From assembly GCF_012926525.1 (NCBI RefSeq), contig NZ_JABBNI010000036.1, forward strand, positions 248,001 to 312,000: a stretch of 64,000 bases of DNA, written 5' to 3'. The notes beneath the pieces are model-generated. The model ran no database searches and was not told the DNA's origin. It saw only the letters and a program-made list of their open reading frames with translations. This document shows, piece by piece, positions 37,188-45,978 of this stretch; positions within the stretch are counted from its first letter, which is position 1, and every line of letters starts with the position of its first letter. Made by a program: the position numbers and the translations under genes. This DNA is from Clostridium muellerianum. GTDB taxonomy: Bacteria; Bacillota; Clostridia; Clostridiales; Clostridiaceae.

Positions 37188-37331
37188 GTGAAACTTAATA
37201 AAGTTTTATTAAGTGCTGCAGAGTATAAATGTAATTTAGCAGTATGTAGAGCAGGAGAATCAGAAGATATCTTAACTGAAATTTTAAAATTTATGATACT
37301 GGATTATGCAAGAAAGTTATTGACTAAGTAA
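37188..37331 (+). CDS. small protein or remnant upstream of recombinase
   Basis: 47 aa from a GTG: KLNKVLLSAAEYKCNLAVC then EDILTEILKFMILDYARKLL. The frame is clean but the ribosome site (AAGGAAG, 11 bases upstream) is modest. Not recognised. It may be a small gene associated with the serine recombinase, or the end of a lost gene. Confidence 0.35.
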   Translation: MKLNKVLLSAAEYKCNLAVCRAGESEDILTEILKFMILDYARKLLTK

Positions 37332-37423
37332 TTTTCAACCAAGTATAATAATGCTACACAGAGTGTACATCAATACATTGCTACTGTGTGTAATACATAT
37401 AATGAAACAAGGGAGGGGTAACA

Positions 37424-38989
37424 GTGTCAAACATAGATGTATACGGTTATGTGAGATTGAGCAGAGATGATGATAAAGAACAGAATTCACTTAATAATCA
37501 AAAGAAGATAATAATAGATTATGCTTCAAGAAAATCTTATAATTTAATTAAGATATTTGAGGATGATAATGTCTCGGGAATGACATTTGATAGAGAAGGA
37601 ATTAACGATTTAAAGGATGCAATTGAGGATAGAACAGTACAAGCTGTACTGGTAAAAGATTTATCGAGGTTGGGAAGACATAAAGCTTATTCCTCCTTGT
37701 TTATGGAACAACTTAAACAAATAGGGATTAAGGTTATATCAATTACTGAAAATATTGACAGCTTTGACGAGAATGATGATTTAGTAATTGGTGTAAAGCA
37801 GATACTTAATGAGCAATATGCTAAAGACATAAGCAGAAAAATTAGAAGTGCCTTTAAGCAGAAACAAAAGGAGGGATTAGTTATAATTCCACCTTTTGGA
37901 TATGAGAAAAATAAATTTACAAAAGAGATTACAATTAAAAAAGAAAGTGCTGAAATAGTAAGATTGATTTATAAGTTATATGCTGATGGTTACGGTACAA
38001 AGAAGATAGCAGAGCATTTGACAGTAAGCCACTATCACACACCTTCATGGTATCAAAAGCAATCTATGGGTAAGACTTATCATGCAGGAAAGAAATGGAT
38101 TGGACAAGATATTTGGAGTGACCGAACTGTTTCAAGAATATTAGAGAATGATGCTTATATTGGTACTTTACGCTGTGGCGTATCATCAAGATCTGTAATA
38201 TATAAATATAAGAAGGAATTGCCAAAAGAGGAACATGTGGTACATGAAAATTATTATGAGCCTATAATTGACAAGAGTTTATGGAGTATTGTACAATCCA
38301 TTCGAGCGAACAGGTCAAAGAATAATGTTAGGGCTTCTAACAATACTAAAATTCACAGATATGCAGGGTTATTATCTTGCAGTGACTGTGGAGCAAGTTT
38401 TGTAGCGAAAAAGAGAAAAGACTACGTGGAATATGTCTGCAATGGGTATCACAGGTTTGGAACTTCTGTCTGTACGTCACATAGGATAAGAGAAGAGAAA
38501 CTGGATAAATTTGTACATGCTTATTTGGACAGAGTGAAAGATGTAGCTGAAATCAACTTACAGAGAATAGACCAATTCATCAAAGAATGGAATTACAGAA
38601 AAAGAGATTACAATAAATCTATTGAGAATATCCAGCTACAGGTAATTGAGCTCAAAGATGAAATTAAGGCTTATGCTAAACAGTTGGCAAAGGAACTTAT
38701 TAGCGAAGAACTGTTCCAAGAGTTGACACAGGAAACTAAAGAAAAGATTAAACTTCTTGAACAACAGTGTAACTCTCTAGAAGAAGTGAAGGAAATTAAC
38801 AGAGAAGCTAATCAGGGAATTATTTATAGTATAGCCATGTTGAAAGAGATAATAGCTGGTGGAGAAATAACCAATGCTCAAATCCAAATGCTATTTAATA
38901 AAATGTCAATACGAGAGAATGAAGATGGAACTTTAAGTATAGATGGTACCTTAAATGCTCCGTTTAAGCAACATATCATGCTGGCATAA
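37424..38989 (+). CDS. large serine recombinase (site-specific)
   Basis: 521 aa. Residues ~4-150 are the resolvase catalytic domain: YGYVRLSRDDDKEQNSLNNQ with the nucleophilic Ser, FEDDNVSGMTFDREG, LVKDLSRLGRHKAYSS. A Recombinase domain follows (AEIVRLIYKLYADGYGTKKIA) and the zinc-beta-ribbon GLLSCSDCGASFVAKKR ... YVCNGYHRFGTSVCTSH with its four cysteines. A coiled coil at ~380-450 is typical of large serine integrases. Start GTG 37424 behind GGGAGGGG. The family moves Tn4451/Tn5397-type elements and prophages. No complete cargo element is seen around it. Confidence 0.92.
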   Translation: MSNIDVYGYVRLSRDDDKEQNSLNNQKKIIIDYASRKSYNLIKIFEDDNVSGMTFDREGINDLKDAIEDRTVQAVLVKDLSRLGRHKAYSSLFMEQLKQIGIKVISITENIDSFDENDDLVIGVKQILNEQYAKDISRKIRSAFKQKQKEGLVIIPPFGYEKNKFTKEITIKKESAEIVRLIYKLYADGYGTKKIAEHLTVSHYHTPSWYQKQSMGKTYHAGKKWIGQDIWSDRTVSRILENDAYIGTLRCGVSSRSVIYKYKKELPKEEHVVHENYYEPIIDKSLWSIVQSIRANRSKNNVRASNNTKIHRYAGLLSCSDCGASFVAKKRKDYVEYVCNGYHRFGTSVCTSHRIREEKLDKFVHAYLDRVKDVAEINLQRIDQFIKEWNYRKRDYNKSIENIQLQVIELKDEIKAYAKQLAKELISEELFQELTQETKEKIKLLEQQCNSLEEVKEINREANQGIIYSIAMLKEIIAGGEITNAQIQMLFNKMSIRENEDGTLSIDGTLNAPFKQHIMLA

Positions 38990-39125
38990 AATATTAAATT
39001 TTAATTGAAATGTTGAATTTATTATGATAAAATACACTCATGGGAATGATGAACGGACGTATTGTAAAATGATGTTTTAGATGAATTGAAATGTTAATTT
39101 GCAATAGTTTAAGATGCAATTTTTG

Positions 39126-39174
39126 TGCGTACGTTTGAGTAATCGTACGGGTTCAAGTCCCGTTTTCTACACCA
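39126..39174 (+). pseudogene. 3' remnant of a tRNA gene
   Basis: Contains a class II-type variable hairpin (CGTACG / CGTACG around TTTGAGTAAT), a T arm ACGGGTTCAAGTCCCGT and an acceptor end TTCTAC-A-CCA. No D arm or anticodon arm can be found upstream, so only the 3' half remains, just downstream of the serine recombinase. It is probably an attachment-site scar. Confidence 0.6.
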
Positions 39175-39199
39175 TGAATTTGTATAATTTCTGAAATAT

Positions 39200-39390
39200 T
39201 CGACAGACTCTATATTTTGAACCTACATTACTAAAACGGGAGTTCAAAATTTAGATGCAGATATGTACTTCCTTGTGAGACCTTTTGACGGCTTTGGGAT
39301 TGATAGAAACATCTGTGAGGGCACCCACCTATCAGAGAGATAGGTGTCAAAATTAGGGTAACGGTATTTTGGATTTTAATTTAAAAGCAG
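39200..39390 (+). ncRNA. structured non-coding RNA candidate
   Basis: A ~190-base gene-free stretch with strong internal folding: ATTTTGAAC / GTTCAAAAT (39214 / 39242, 9 bp), CAGAT-ATGT / ACATCTG (39258 / 39309), CACCTATC / GATAGGTG (39326 / 39339, 8 bp), and conserved-looking single strands (CTGTGAGGGCACCC, AGGGTAACGGT). It ends at a clean terminator. The folding suggests a multi-stem RNA, for example a raiA-type or 6S-type RNA, but I cannot assign the class. Confidence 0.55.
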
Positions 39391-39417
39391 AGAGAGAGTT
39401 AATCTCTCTTTTTTTAT
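39389..39417 (+). terminator. terminator of the structured RNA
   Basis: AGAGAG / CTCTCT stem with TTAAT-type loop and a T7 run. It is immediately 3' of the folded region. Confidence 0.8.
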
Positions 39418-39430
39418 TTCTAAAAACATC

Positions 39431-40342
39431 TCATGATTCAATAAATTTAGGATGAAAGTTTCTGAATTCCGTTGGGGTACAATTTGTTTGTTTTCTGAAT
39501 TTTTCAATATAGTAACTGACACTTCCAAAGCCAACTTCCTCTGCAATTTCTGTTATTGGCATATCGCTGTTTCTAAGCAGCAGAGCACTTTTGTTAATAC
39601 GATATGAAATTAAATATTCAAAGGGAGTTTGCCCGGTCATACGTTTAAAGAATCTACTGCATTCAGCACGACTTAAATTTGCATTTTTAGCCATATCTTC
39701 AAGTGTGATTTTCTGGTTATAGTTTTCTTCTATATAGGATAGCATTTTTTTAATACGCTGATCTTCAATAAAAGAATATGAACTAATTTCTTTGTCTAAG
39801 TATTTGATATTGATAATCATCAAATGCAAAATATTTAGTATAACATATTGCATCTTAAGTTCAAATCCAAAATTCTTTTCTTCATAAATCATATATAAAT
39901 CTTTTAAGGATTTTAGAATCTTCTTCTCCCAATCAATAGAGAGATTTAGTGTAACAAACGAAATAGCCTTTGATTTCAAAAATGGCTCTATATATTTCTG
40001 ACGTATAATGCTTTCGGAGGAACCTAAAAACAGCTCAGGAGATATATCAATACATATATACTCACTATCATTATTATTATATGATTTTGCAGAATGCAGA
40101 CAGTTTGAATTAATAAATATGCCATTGTTCTTTTCAACTATATGCTCAGATTTGTCTATGGTAAAATTTACACATCCTTTTGTTACAAGTGCAAATTGAA
40201 TCTCATCATGCCAGTGCAGCTGTACATATCCCAACTTGTTCTTACGCAGCATGGTTTTATAGATTGCTAATGGAAATGATTTATCTCCATGCTTTGTTAT
40301 TTCTTTGAGGTTGCCAGTGGTTAAAATTTCATAAACTTGCAA
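39431..40342 (-). CDS. AraC family regulator with cupin sensor
   Basis: 303 aa. Residues ~40-110 are a cupin-like ligand domain (YVQLHWHDEIQFALVTKGCV, IFINSNCLHSAKSYN). The C-terminal ~100 residues are an AraC double HTH: ITLEDMAKNANLSRAECSRF and ITEIAEEVGFGSVSYYIEKF, ending CTPTEFRNF. RBS AGGAGG on the minus strand. It lies at the head of the catabolic island, divergent from it. Its upstream region is duplicated at 42574-42674, in front of the ridA operon, which suggests the same operator serves both. Ligand unknown. Confidence 0.9.
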   Translation of the reverse strand: MQVYEILTTGNLKEITKHGDKSFPLAIYKTMLRKNKLGYVQLHWHDEIQFALVTKGCVNFTIDKSEHIVEKNNGIFINSNCLHSAKSYNNNDSEYICIDISPELFLGSSESIIRQKYIEPFLKSKAISFVTLNLSIDWEKKILKSLKDLYMIYEEKNFGFELKMQYVILNILHLMIINIKYLDKEISSYSFIEDQRIKKMLSYIEENYNQKITLEDMAKNANLSRAECSRFFKRMTGQTPFEYLISYRINKSALLLRNSDMPITEIAEEVGFGSVSYYIEKFRKQTNCTPTEFRNFHPKFIES

Positions 40343-40359
40343 TGAAGAATCCTCCTATA

Positions 40360-40460
40360 AATCAATATTATGATATAAACTATCAATAAATTAATAGAAT
40401 ATTATTTTAAATCGCAATATAATTATAACATAAGCTAACAAATAATTGTACATATATAAA
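40360..40460 (+). repeat. 101-bp direct repeat, copy 1 (regulator upstream region)
   Basis: About 93% identical to 42574-42674 in the same orientation, with only about seven substitutions. Contains the dyad ATCAAT-AA-ATTAAT (a perfect ATCAAT-AA-ATTGAT in copy 2) and a TATAAT box. This copy is the 5' region of the AraC regulator gene. Confidence 0.85.
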
Positions 40461-40500
40461 GATGTATATTTTTTTGTTATGATCTTAGGCATATTCAAAA

Positions 40501-40631
40501 AAATAACAAGTCAGTATGTTAGTATATTTTGAGTCATACTGCGTCAACAGAACCTTTTGATAGAACAACTATCAGCGGAACCTATTTCCTTGTCAATCGC
40601 AAAATATACTAACATCTTTGACTTGCTATTT
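40501..40631. mobile_element. MITE-like element with ~30-bp inverted ends
   Basis: Left end AAATAACAAGTCAG...TATGTTAGTATATTTTGA; the right end reads on the minus strand AAATAGCAAGTCAAAG...ATGTTAGTATATTTTGC. The ~70-base interior is non-coding. The CAGTATG-TTAG-T motif also occurs in the palindrome at 50077-50133. Confidence 0.65.
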
Positions 40632-40845
40632 TCTTTCATATGCCTTAAGAGAGATAGTGTTGCTTCAATGGTATAATAATTCTATAAAAAATTTTAATTT
40701 TAAGACAACAAATATTATAGTTGACGGATATCCTATTATGGATCAATATTTTTCTAACTTCGGTTTTGCCAGAGTTGTAAATTGGCATGGAGGATTAAAA
40801 GTTCCTGATGAAGTTTTATGTTTGCATACTATAGGAGATGTATAG
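40632..40845 (+). pseudogene. C-terminal gene fragment
   Basis: A frame entering from the right end of the MITE-like element reads LREIVLLQWYNNSIKNFNF, then NIIVDGYPIMDQYFSNFGF and ARVVNWHGGLKVPDEVLCLH before a stop. The start would lie inside the element, with no ribosome site. Likely the 3' end of a lost enzyme gene of the island; family not recognised. Confidence 0.4.
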
Positions 40846-40914
40846 ACTATTCTTTTATTATTTTGTCTCATTAGATATTAATAAAGTTACAAATTTTTAT
40901 AGAGAAAATTTATT

Positions 40915-41010
40915 ATGAATTACAATTTAGTTGAGGGAACTAAAAGGATATTAGCTAATTTAAAAGAATTGGCAGAGTTAACTTCTAATGAGGAAAATTT
41001 TTCTAAATAA
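40915..41010 (+). pseudogene. N-terminal fragment resembling an M20-type amidohydrolase
   Basis: 31 codons starting MNYNLVEGTKRILANLKEL and ending in SNEENFSK. The pattern is like the first helix of carbamoylase/allantoate-hydrolase-type M20 proteins (compare SESLLNRLQELGQTG in the gene at 44605). Probably a deletion scar of a second hydrolase. Confidence 0.35.
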
Positions 41011-41039
41011 AAATGCAGTAATGTTTTATTTAAGGAGTT

Positions 41040-42353
41040 GTGAAAGTATTGATTAAATCAACCTTTTTATCTACCAGATTCACCAAAATGACAACTTTTT
41101 TTGCGGGAGTTCAATGGCTACTTTTTATGTTTGCTAATACTGTAGTTATTCCGTTATCTATTGGAACAGCCTTCCATGAACCTTCGACGGTAATTATGGC
41201 ATCAATGAAGCTTTCATTTATGTATACGGGGATTGCCTGTATCTTTCAGGCTTTGATTGGGCATCGTTATGCATTGATGGAAGGACAGTCTGGACTTTGG
41301 TGGGGAGTACTTCTTAGTTTAGGCGCTTCTGCTGATGTGGCTCATATGAGTCTGGAGACTTTAGGTGGTGGTTTAGCTATTGGAATAATTATATCTGGTA
41401 TCATGGTGGCAATCCTTGGAGCTCTCGGAATCGGATCCTTGTTAAAAAGGCTTTTTACCCCTATAGTTATGAGTGTTTTTCTTTTTTTGCTTGCTGGTTC
41501 ATTAATCATTACCTTTTTTAAGGGGATGCTTGGCTTATCTACTTCGACTCAAATTAACCTTCCAGTAGCGGGATTATCTTTTTTTCTTGTTATATTGGTT
41601 ACCTGTCTGAATATCAAGGGAAGGGGAAATTTAAGCAATTTTGCTATCCTAGCCGGAATATTGGTCGGTTGGTTACTTTACAGTTTGCTTTTCCCTCAGC
41701 AAAGCGCTATTAGAACTGGGAGTTCTACAACAATAATGCTATTTCCTCTTGGAAAGCCAAATTTGGAACTGAGTTCTATCATTACAGCTTTGCTAGCTGG
41801 TATGCTAAATACTGCAAATACAGTGGCTACTCTGCGCGGGGCGGAACAAATCTTCGGAGAGGAAGTAGATGAACGAAAGTATCGAAGGTCTTTTGTCCTG
41901 ACAGGCATTAATACCGTCATAGCTGGTATGTTTGGTATGGTTCCCTATGCTCCCTATGCATCATCTTTAGGTTTTCTTCAAACAACACATATTCTCGAAC
42001 GTTCTGCCTTTATTGTTGGTGGAGTACTATTTTTTCTATTGGGTCTAGTTCCATTTTTGAGTAAATTCTTTGCTACCCTCCCAATTAGCGTTGGTGATGC
42101 CGTGCTTTTCGTAGCTTATTTACAACTCATTGGAGCTGCTTTAAAGAATCTTAGCGGATTTCAGTTTAATGGCAAAACAATTTATAGGTTTGCCTTACCA
42201 ATACTTTTGGGATTTGCAATTATGAGCATGCCTAACCAAATTTTTATATCACTGCCGATGGTAATCAGGCCTTTATTCAGTAATGGATTGTTAATGGGGA
42301 GTCTGATCGCAATATTATTGGAAAATCTAATCAACTGGGAAAAATATAAATAA
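41040..42353 (+). CDS. purine/uracil permease (NCS2 family)
   Basis: 437 aa with ~12-14 predicted membrane segments, e.g. WLLFMFANTVVIPLSIGTAF, GLAIGIIISGIMVAILGALG, VMSVFLFLLAGSLIITF. The half-helix region around LLAGMLNTANTVATLRGAEQ corresponds to the NCS2 signature near TM10. It resembles YbbY-type putative xanthine/uracil transporters found in allantoin loci. The start is GTG 41040 or TTG 41049 after AAGGAG. The gene is richer in GC than its neighbours and lies between the two copies of the direct repeat, so it may have been inserted there. Role: uptake of the purine-type substrate of the island. Confidence 0.85.
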   Translation: MKVLIKSTFLSTRFTKMTTFFAGVQWLLFMFANTVVIPLSIGTAFHEPSTVIMASMKLSFMYTGIACIFQALIGHRYALMEGQSGLWWGVLLSLGASADVAHMSLETLGGGLAIGIIISGIMVAILGALGIGSLLKRLFTPIVMSVFLFLLAGSLIITFFKGMLGLSTSTQINLPVAGLSFFLVILVTCLNIKGRGNLSNFAILAGILVGWLLYSLLFPQQSAIRTGSSTTIMLFPLGKPNLELSSIITALLAGMLNTANTVATLRGAEQIFGEEVDERKYRRSFVLTGINTVIAGMFGMVPYAPYASSLGFLQTTHILERSAFIVGGVLFFLLGLVPFLSKFFATLPISVGDAVLFVAYLQLIGAALKNLSGFQFNGKTIYRFALPILLGFAIMSMPNQIFISLPMVIRPLFSNGLLMGSLIAILLENLINWEKYK

Positions 42354-42573
42354 TCGCGCTTAATAATCTTAACGGGAAAGCATGTCAAGGTTTAAAGGTA
42401 ACTAATTCGTTGGGTTTGACAAACAAGTTTTAATGGTCGCTCAAACAAATTAGTAATGCTTACTGAAAATTATATAATATGAAAGTACACAACTATTGCA
42501 AAAAAATGCACAAAATTATGTATTTTTCTTTTGAATTACGTTGCTATAACTTTTATAATTTTTTTCTTTTTTA

Positions 42574-42674
42574 AATCAATATTACGATATAAATCATCAA
42601 TAAATTGATAGAATATTGTTTTAAATCGCAATATAATTATAACATAAGTTAACAAATAATTGTACATGTATAAA
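42574..42674 (+). repeat. 101-bp direct repeat, copy 2 (upstream of ridA)
   Basis: See copy 1 at 40360-40460. Here the dyad ATCAAT-AA-ATTGAT (42596-42609) is perfect, making it a good operator candidate for the AraC regulator. Confidence 0.85.
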
Positions 42675-42706
42675 TTAGAAGATCAAGTCATAGAGAGGGA
42701 GGTAGA

Positions 42707-42785
42707 ATGAAAGAACTTGGGAACAGAAATGTAATCGATTGAATACATAAATGGAACTATTTATGTAGGTATGTTTAATAAGTAA
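42707..42785 (+). pseudogene. leader peptide or frameshifted remnant
   Basis: ATG 42707 has an excellent ribosome site (AGAGGGAGG) but the frame stops after 11 codons (MKELGNRNVID). In another frame the reading continues IEYINGTIYVGMFNK to 42785. Either a short leader peptide or a deletion scar with a frameshift. Confidence 0.35.
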
Positions 42786-42870
42786 TGTGAGGCTGTATAA
42801 AGAGAGTAATTATATAATTAAATACCATTTATTATAAATCATATGAAGAAAAATAGAGGAGGAACTTATA

Positions 42871-43251
42871 ATGATTAAAGAAGTAATCTCAACAAAAAAT
42901 GCACCTGGAGCTATAGGGCCATATTCTCAGGCAATTAAAAAGGGTAAGAATATTTTTGTTTCAGGTCAGCTACCAGTAAACCCTCAAACTGGAGAAATCC
43001 CAGAGGATATAAAAGAACAAACAAAACAATCTTTAAATAATATAAAAGCAATATTAGAGGAAGCTGGAGCGTCTTTAGAAGATGTAGTAAAGACTACAGT
43101 GTTTTTAAAAGATTTATCAAATTTTTCTGTAGTTAATGAAATATATGGAGAATTTTTTACAGAAAATTACCCTGCTAGATGTTGTGTTGAGATATCTAAG
43201 CTACCTAAAGATGCTGGTGTAGAAATAGAGGTTATGGCAATTTTGGAGTAA
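42871..43251 (+). CDS. ridA: RidA family enamine/imine deaminase
   Basis: 126 aa, full length. [20 protein letters not shown] (residues ~15-34), [20 protein letters not shown], the [20 protein letters not shown] end with the conserved Arg that binds carboxylate. RidA hydrolyses reactive 2-aminoacrylate-type enamines, which are exactly the product released by diaminopropionate ammonia-lyase encoded next. RBS GAGGAGG. First gene of the catabolic operon. Confidence 0.95.
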   Translation: MIKEVISTKNAPGAIGPYSQAIKKGKNIFVSGQLPVNPQTGEIPEDIKEQTKQSLNNIKAILEEAGASLEDVVKTTVFLKDLSNFSVVNEIYGEFFTENYPARCCVEISKLPKDAGVEIEVMAILE

Positions 43252-43335
43252 TAAAGTTCTAAATGGACTTAATGGGTAATTTGTGAGTGACAACAAAAAG
43301 ATTAACTGATGTTTTGAGTGAAAGGAGAAATAAAA

Positions 43336-44562
43336 ATGAGAGATTTAACAGAAATTAAATATATTCCAAATGAAAACGCAAGAAAAGCGCATAAAGAGAA
43401 AACACCTATAGACTTTATTGACAGAGAAGAAATTAAAAAGATTAGAAACTTTCATAAAAGCTTTCCAGAGTACAAAGTAACTCCACTTCATAGTTTAAAT
43501 GAATTGTCTAAAAAATTAGGAGTTAGTAATATATGGGTGAAGGATGAATCTTATAGATTTGGACTTAATGCTTTTAAAGGATTGGGAGGTTCCTATGCTG
43601 TTGGTAAGTATATAGCAGAAAAATTAAATGTAGATATTTCAGAACTTTCTTTTGAAAAGTTGAGAAGTAAAGAAATAAAAGAAAAACTTGGAGATATTAC
43701 ATTTGTGACAGCAACTGATGGAAATCACGGAAGAGGAATTGCTTGGGCTGCAAACCAACTGGGGCAAAAATCAGTAATATTTATGCCAAAAGGGTCTTCA
43801 GAAATAAGATTAAACAATATAAGAAAAGAAGGAGCAGAAGCTTCTATAACGGATTTAAATTATGATGATGCCGTGAGATTAGCTAATAAATATGCAGATG
43901 AGCATAATGGGGTTATGATACAGGATAGTGCCTGGGATGGTTATGAAAAAATTCCAACTTGGATTATGCAGGGATATCTTACGCTTGTTGATGAAGCATT
44001 AGAACAGATAAAGGCTGACGGAAAAGGTAGGCCTACGCATGTATTTCTTCAGGCAGGTGTTGGTTCTTTTGCTGGAGCAGTGCAAGGGTATTTGGCATAT
44101 TTGTTTGGTGAGGATAGACCAATAACTGCTATAGTTGAGCCAAATGAAGCAGCTTGCATATATAAATCTGCTAAAGCAAATGATGGAAAACCTCATGCAG
44201 TAACAGGCTTTATGCCAACCATAATGGCAGGACTTGCTTGCGGAGAGCCTAGTACTGTTGGCTGGAAAGTTTTAAAAGATTATTCAGATATGTATATATC
44301 CTGTCCGGATTATGTAACAGCAAGAGCAATGAGAATGCTTGGCAATCCATTAGAAGGGGATCCTAAAGTTATATCTGGAGAATCTGGTGCAGTAGGTATG
44401 GGGATTTTGAGTTTGATTTTAGAAGAAAATGACTTAAAAGAAATAGCTGAAAAATTAAATATAAATGAAGACTCAAGAATACTTATTATAAGCACAGAAG
44501 GCGACACTGATCCTGATAATTATAGAAAAGTAGTATGGGATGGAAAATATGCATCCATATAA
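43336..44562 (+). CDS. ygeX: diaminopropionate ammonia-lyase
   Basis: 408 aa PLP enzyme of fold type II. The PLP lysine is in GLNAFKGLGGSYAVGKYIAE (residues ~76-95); ATDGNHGRGIAWAANQLGQ, WDGYEKIPTWIMQGYLTL and the SGESGAVGMG phosphate loop match the YgeX/DpaL family. It converts 2,3-diaminopropionate to pyruvate and ammonia. ATG 43336 is chosen behind AAAGGAG. In purine-degrading anaerobes YgeX homologues belong to a conserved gene set with carbamoylases and hydrolases, as here, so the physiological substrate may derive from purine breakdown. Confidence 0.92.
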   Translation: MRDLTEIKYIPNENARKAHKEKTPIDFIDREEIKKIRNFHKSFPEYKVTPLHSLNELSKKLGVSNIWVKDESYRFGLNAFKGLGGSYAVGKYIAEKLNVDISELSFEKLRSKEIKEKLGDITFVTATDGNHGRGIAWAANQLGQKSVIFMPKGSSEIRLNNIRKEGAEASITDLNYDDAVRLANKYADEHNGVMIQDSAWDGYEKIPTWIMQGYLTLVDEALEQIKADGKGRPTHVFLQAGVGSFAGAVQGYLAYLFGEDRPITAIVEPNEAACIYKSAKANDGKPHAVTGFMPTIMAGLACGEPSTVGWKVLKDYSDMYISCPDYVTARAMRMLGNPLEGDPKVISGESGAVGMGILSLILEENDLKEIAEKLNINEDSRILIISTEGDTDPDNYRKVVWDGKYASI

Positions 44563-44604
44563 TGAATATAAAATCTAATTTGAATTTCGAAAGGAGAAAC
44601 AAAC

Positions 44605-45852
44605 ATGATTAATAAATTAAATCTATCAATTAATTCTGAAAGTCTACTTAACCGACTTCAAGAACTTGGTCAAACTGGCAGGGAAAATGACAACAAACTA
44701 TCGAGAGTAGCTGCTTCATATGCAGATAAAGCTGGACGTGACAAGGTAGTTACTTGGATGAAGGAAGCTGGATTAGAAGTTGCAATCGACAGAATCGGTA
44801 ATATCTTTGGTACTTGGTATGGTACTGAAAATAGAAATGAAGAACCAATTTTGTTAGGCTCCCATATTGATACAGTAATTAACGCGGGTATTTATGATGG
44901 ATGCTATGGAGTTATTGCTGGGATTGAGGTAATAAAAGTTTTGAAGAAGGCAGGATTTGTTCCAACTCGTCCAATTGCAGTTGCAGCGTTTACTAATGAA
45001 GAGGGTGTGAGATATGCCCCTGATATGATGGGATCTCTTGTATTTGCTGGTGGTCTTTCAGTTGATGATGCCCTTGCAACAGTGGGTACCGATGGCACAA
45101 TATTGGGTGAAGAACTTAAACGTATTGGATATGCTGGAACAAAGGAGCCTGGATTTTTAAGGCCACATGCTTTCATTGAACTTCATGTTGAACAAGGTCC
45201 AATTCTTGATAAAATGGGTATTCCAATTGGTGCTGTTGAGAATCTTCAAGGTATTTCTTGGCAGCGAGTTACCATTAAAGGTGTTGCAAATCATGCTGGT
45301 ACTACACCAACTGATATGAGACATGATGCAGGACTTGCGGCAGCAAGAGTTATAACATATTTACGCGATCGTGCAAATGCTTCTAATGGAAAAACTGTTG
45401 AAACAGTTGGAACTATTGAATTTAAGCCCAATGCGGTTAATGTAATTCCATCTTTAGCAACATTCACAGTTGATTTGCGTAATCCAAATGAAGAAAAATT
45501 GCAAGAGGAAGAAAAGGCACTTGCAAGCTATCTGAAAGAATTAGCTATCTCTGAAGGGGTATCAATTACTTCTGAACAACTAGTACGTTTTCAACCAGTT
45601 GATTTTGATGAGAAAATCGTTAAATTAATAGAGGAAGTTTCTAGTGAACATGGACTTCAATCAAGAAGAATGACATCTGGTGCAGGGCAGGATGCTCAAA
45701 TGATTGCACGCGTTTGTCCTTCAGCTATGATTTTTGTTCCTAGTGTTAATGGGATAAGCCATAATCCTAAAGAGTTCACAGCGGGAACTGATTTAGTGGC
45801 TGGAGCTAACGTGTTACTTGATGTAGTTACTAAACTTACAGAGGCTAAATAA
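44605..45852 (+). CDS. Zn-dependent amidohydrolase, allantoate/N-carbamoyl amino acid hydrolase type
   Basis: 415 aa M20/hydantoinase-carbamoylase family member. Metal ligands: His-Asp in LLGSHIDTVINAGIYDGCYG (residues ~86-105), Glu-Glu in FTNEEGVRYAPDMMGSLVFA, His in FIELHVEQGPILD, and the later SGAGQDAQMIARVCPSAMIF. NHAGTTPTDMRHDAG belongs to the dimerisation domain. It releases ammonia and CO2 or carbamate from ureido compounds. It follows ygeX by 42 bases with RBS AAAGGAG. Exact substrate (allantoate, ureidoglycine, carbamoyl-diaminopropionate) cannot be told from sequence. Confidence 0.88.
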   Translation: MINKLNLSINSESLLNRLQELGQTGRENDNKLSRVAASYADKAGRDKVVTWMKEAGLEVAIDRIGNIFGTWYGTENRNEEPILLGSHIDTVINAGIYDGCYGVIAGIEVIKVLKKAGFVPTRPIAVAAFTNEEGVRYAPDMMGSLVFAGGLSVDDALATVGTDGTILGEELKRIGYAGTKEPGFLRPHAFIELHVEQGPILDKMGIPIGAVENLQGISWQRVTIKGVANHAGTTPTDMRHDAGLAAARVITYLRDRANASNGKTVETVGTIEFKPNAVNVIPSLATFTVDLRNPNEEKLQEEEKALASYLKELAISEGVSITSEQLVRFQPVDFDEKIVKLIEEVSSEHGLQSRRMTSGAGQDAQMIARVCPSAMIFVPSVNGISHNPKEFTAGTDLVAGANVLLDVVTKLTEAK

Positions 45853-45917
45853 GTTTCTGTTAGTAAGCTCTATATGAAAGAAAATGTAAAAGTCTAACGG
45901 ATAAAAGGTTAGGTGAA

Positions 45918-45948
45918 TTAACGCTTGCGGAATTCCGCAAGCGGTTAA
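45918..45948 (+). terminator. palindromic hairpin between hydrolase genes
   Basis: CGCTTGCGG-AATT-CCGCAAGCG (45922-45943) is a 9-bp stem with a minimal self-complementary AATT centre, followed by GTTAAAAAATT. Likely an attenuator or mRNA-stability hairpin inside the operon; there is no long T run. Confidence 0.5.
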
Positions 45949-45978
45949 AAAATTATTTTATAAGGGAGATAGATTAGT

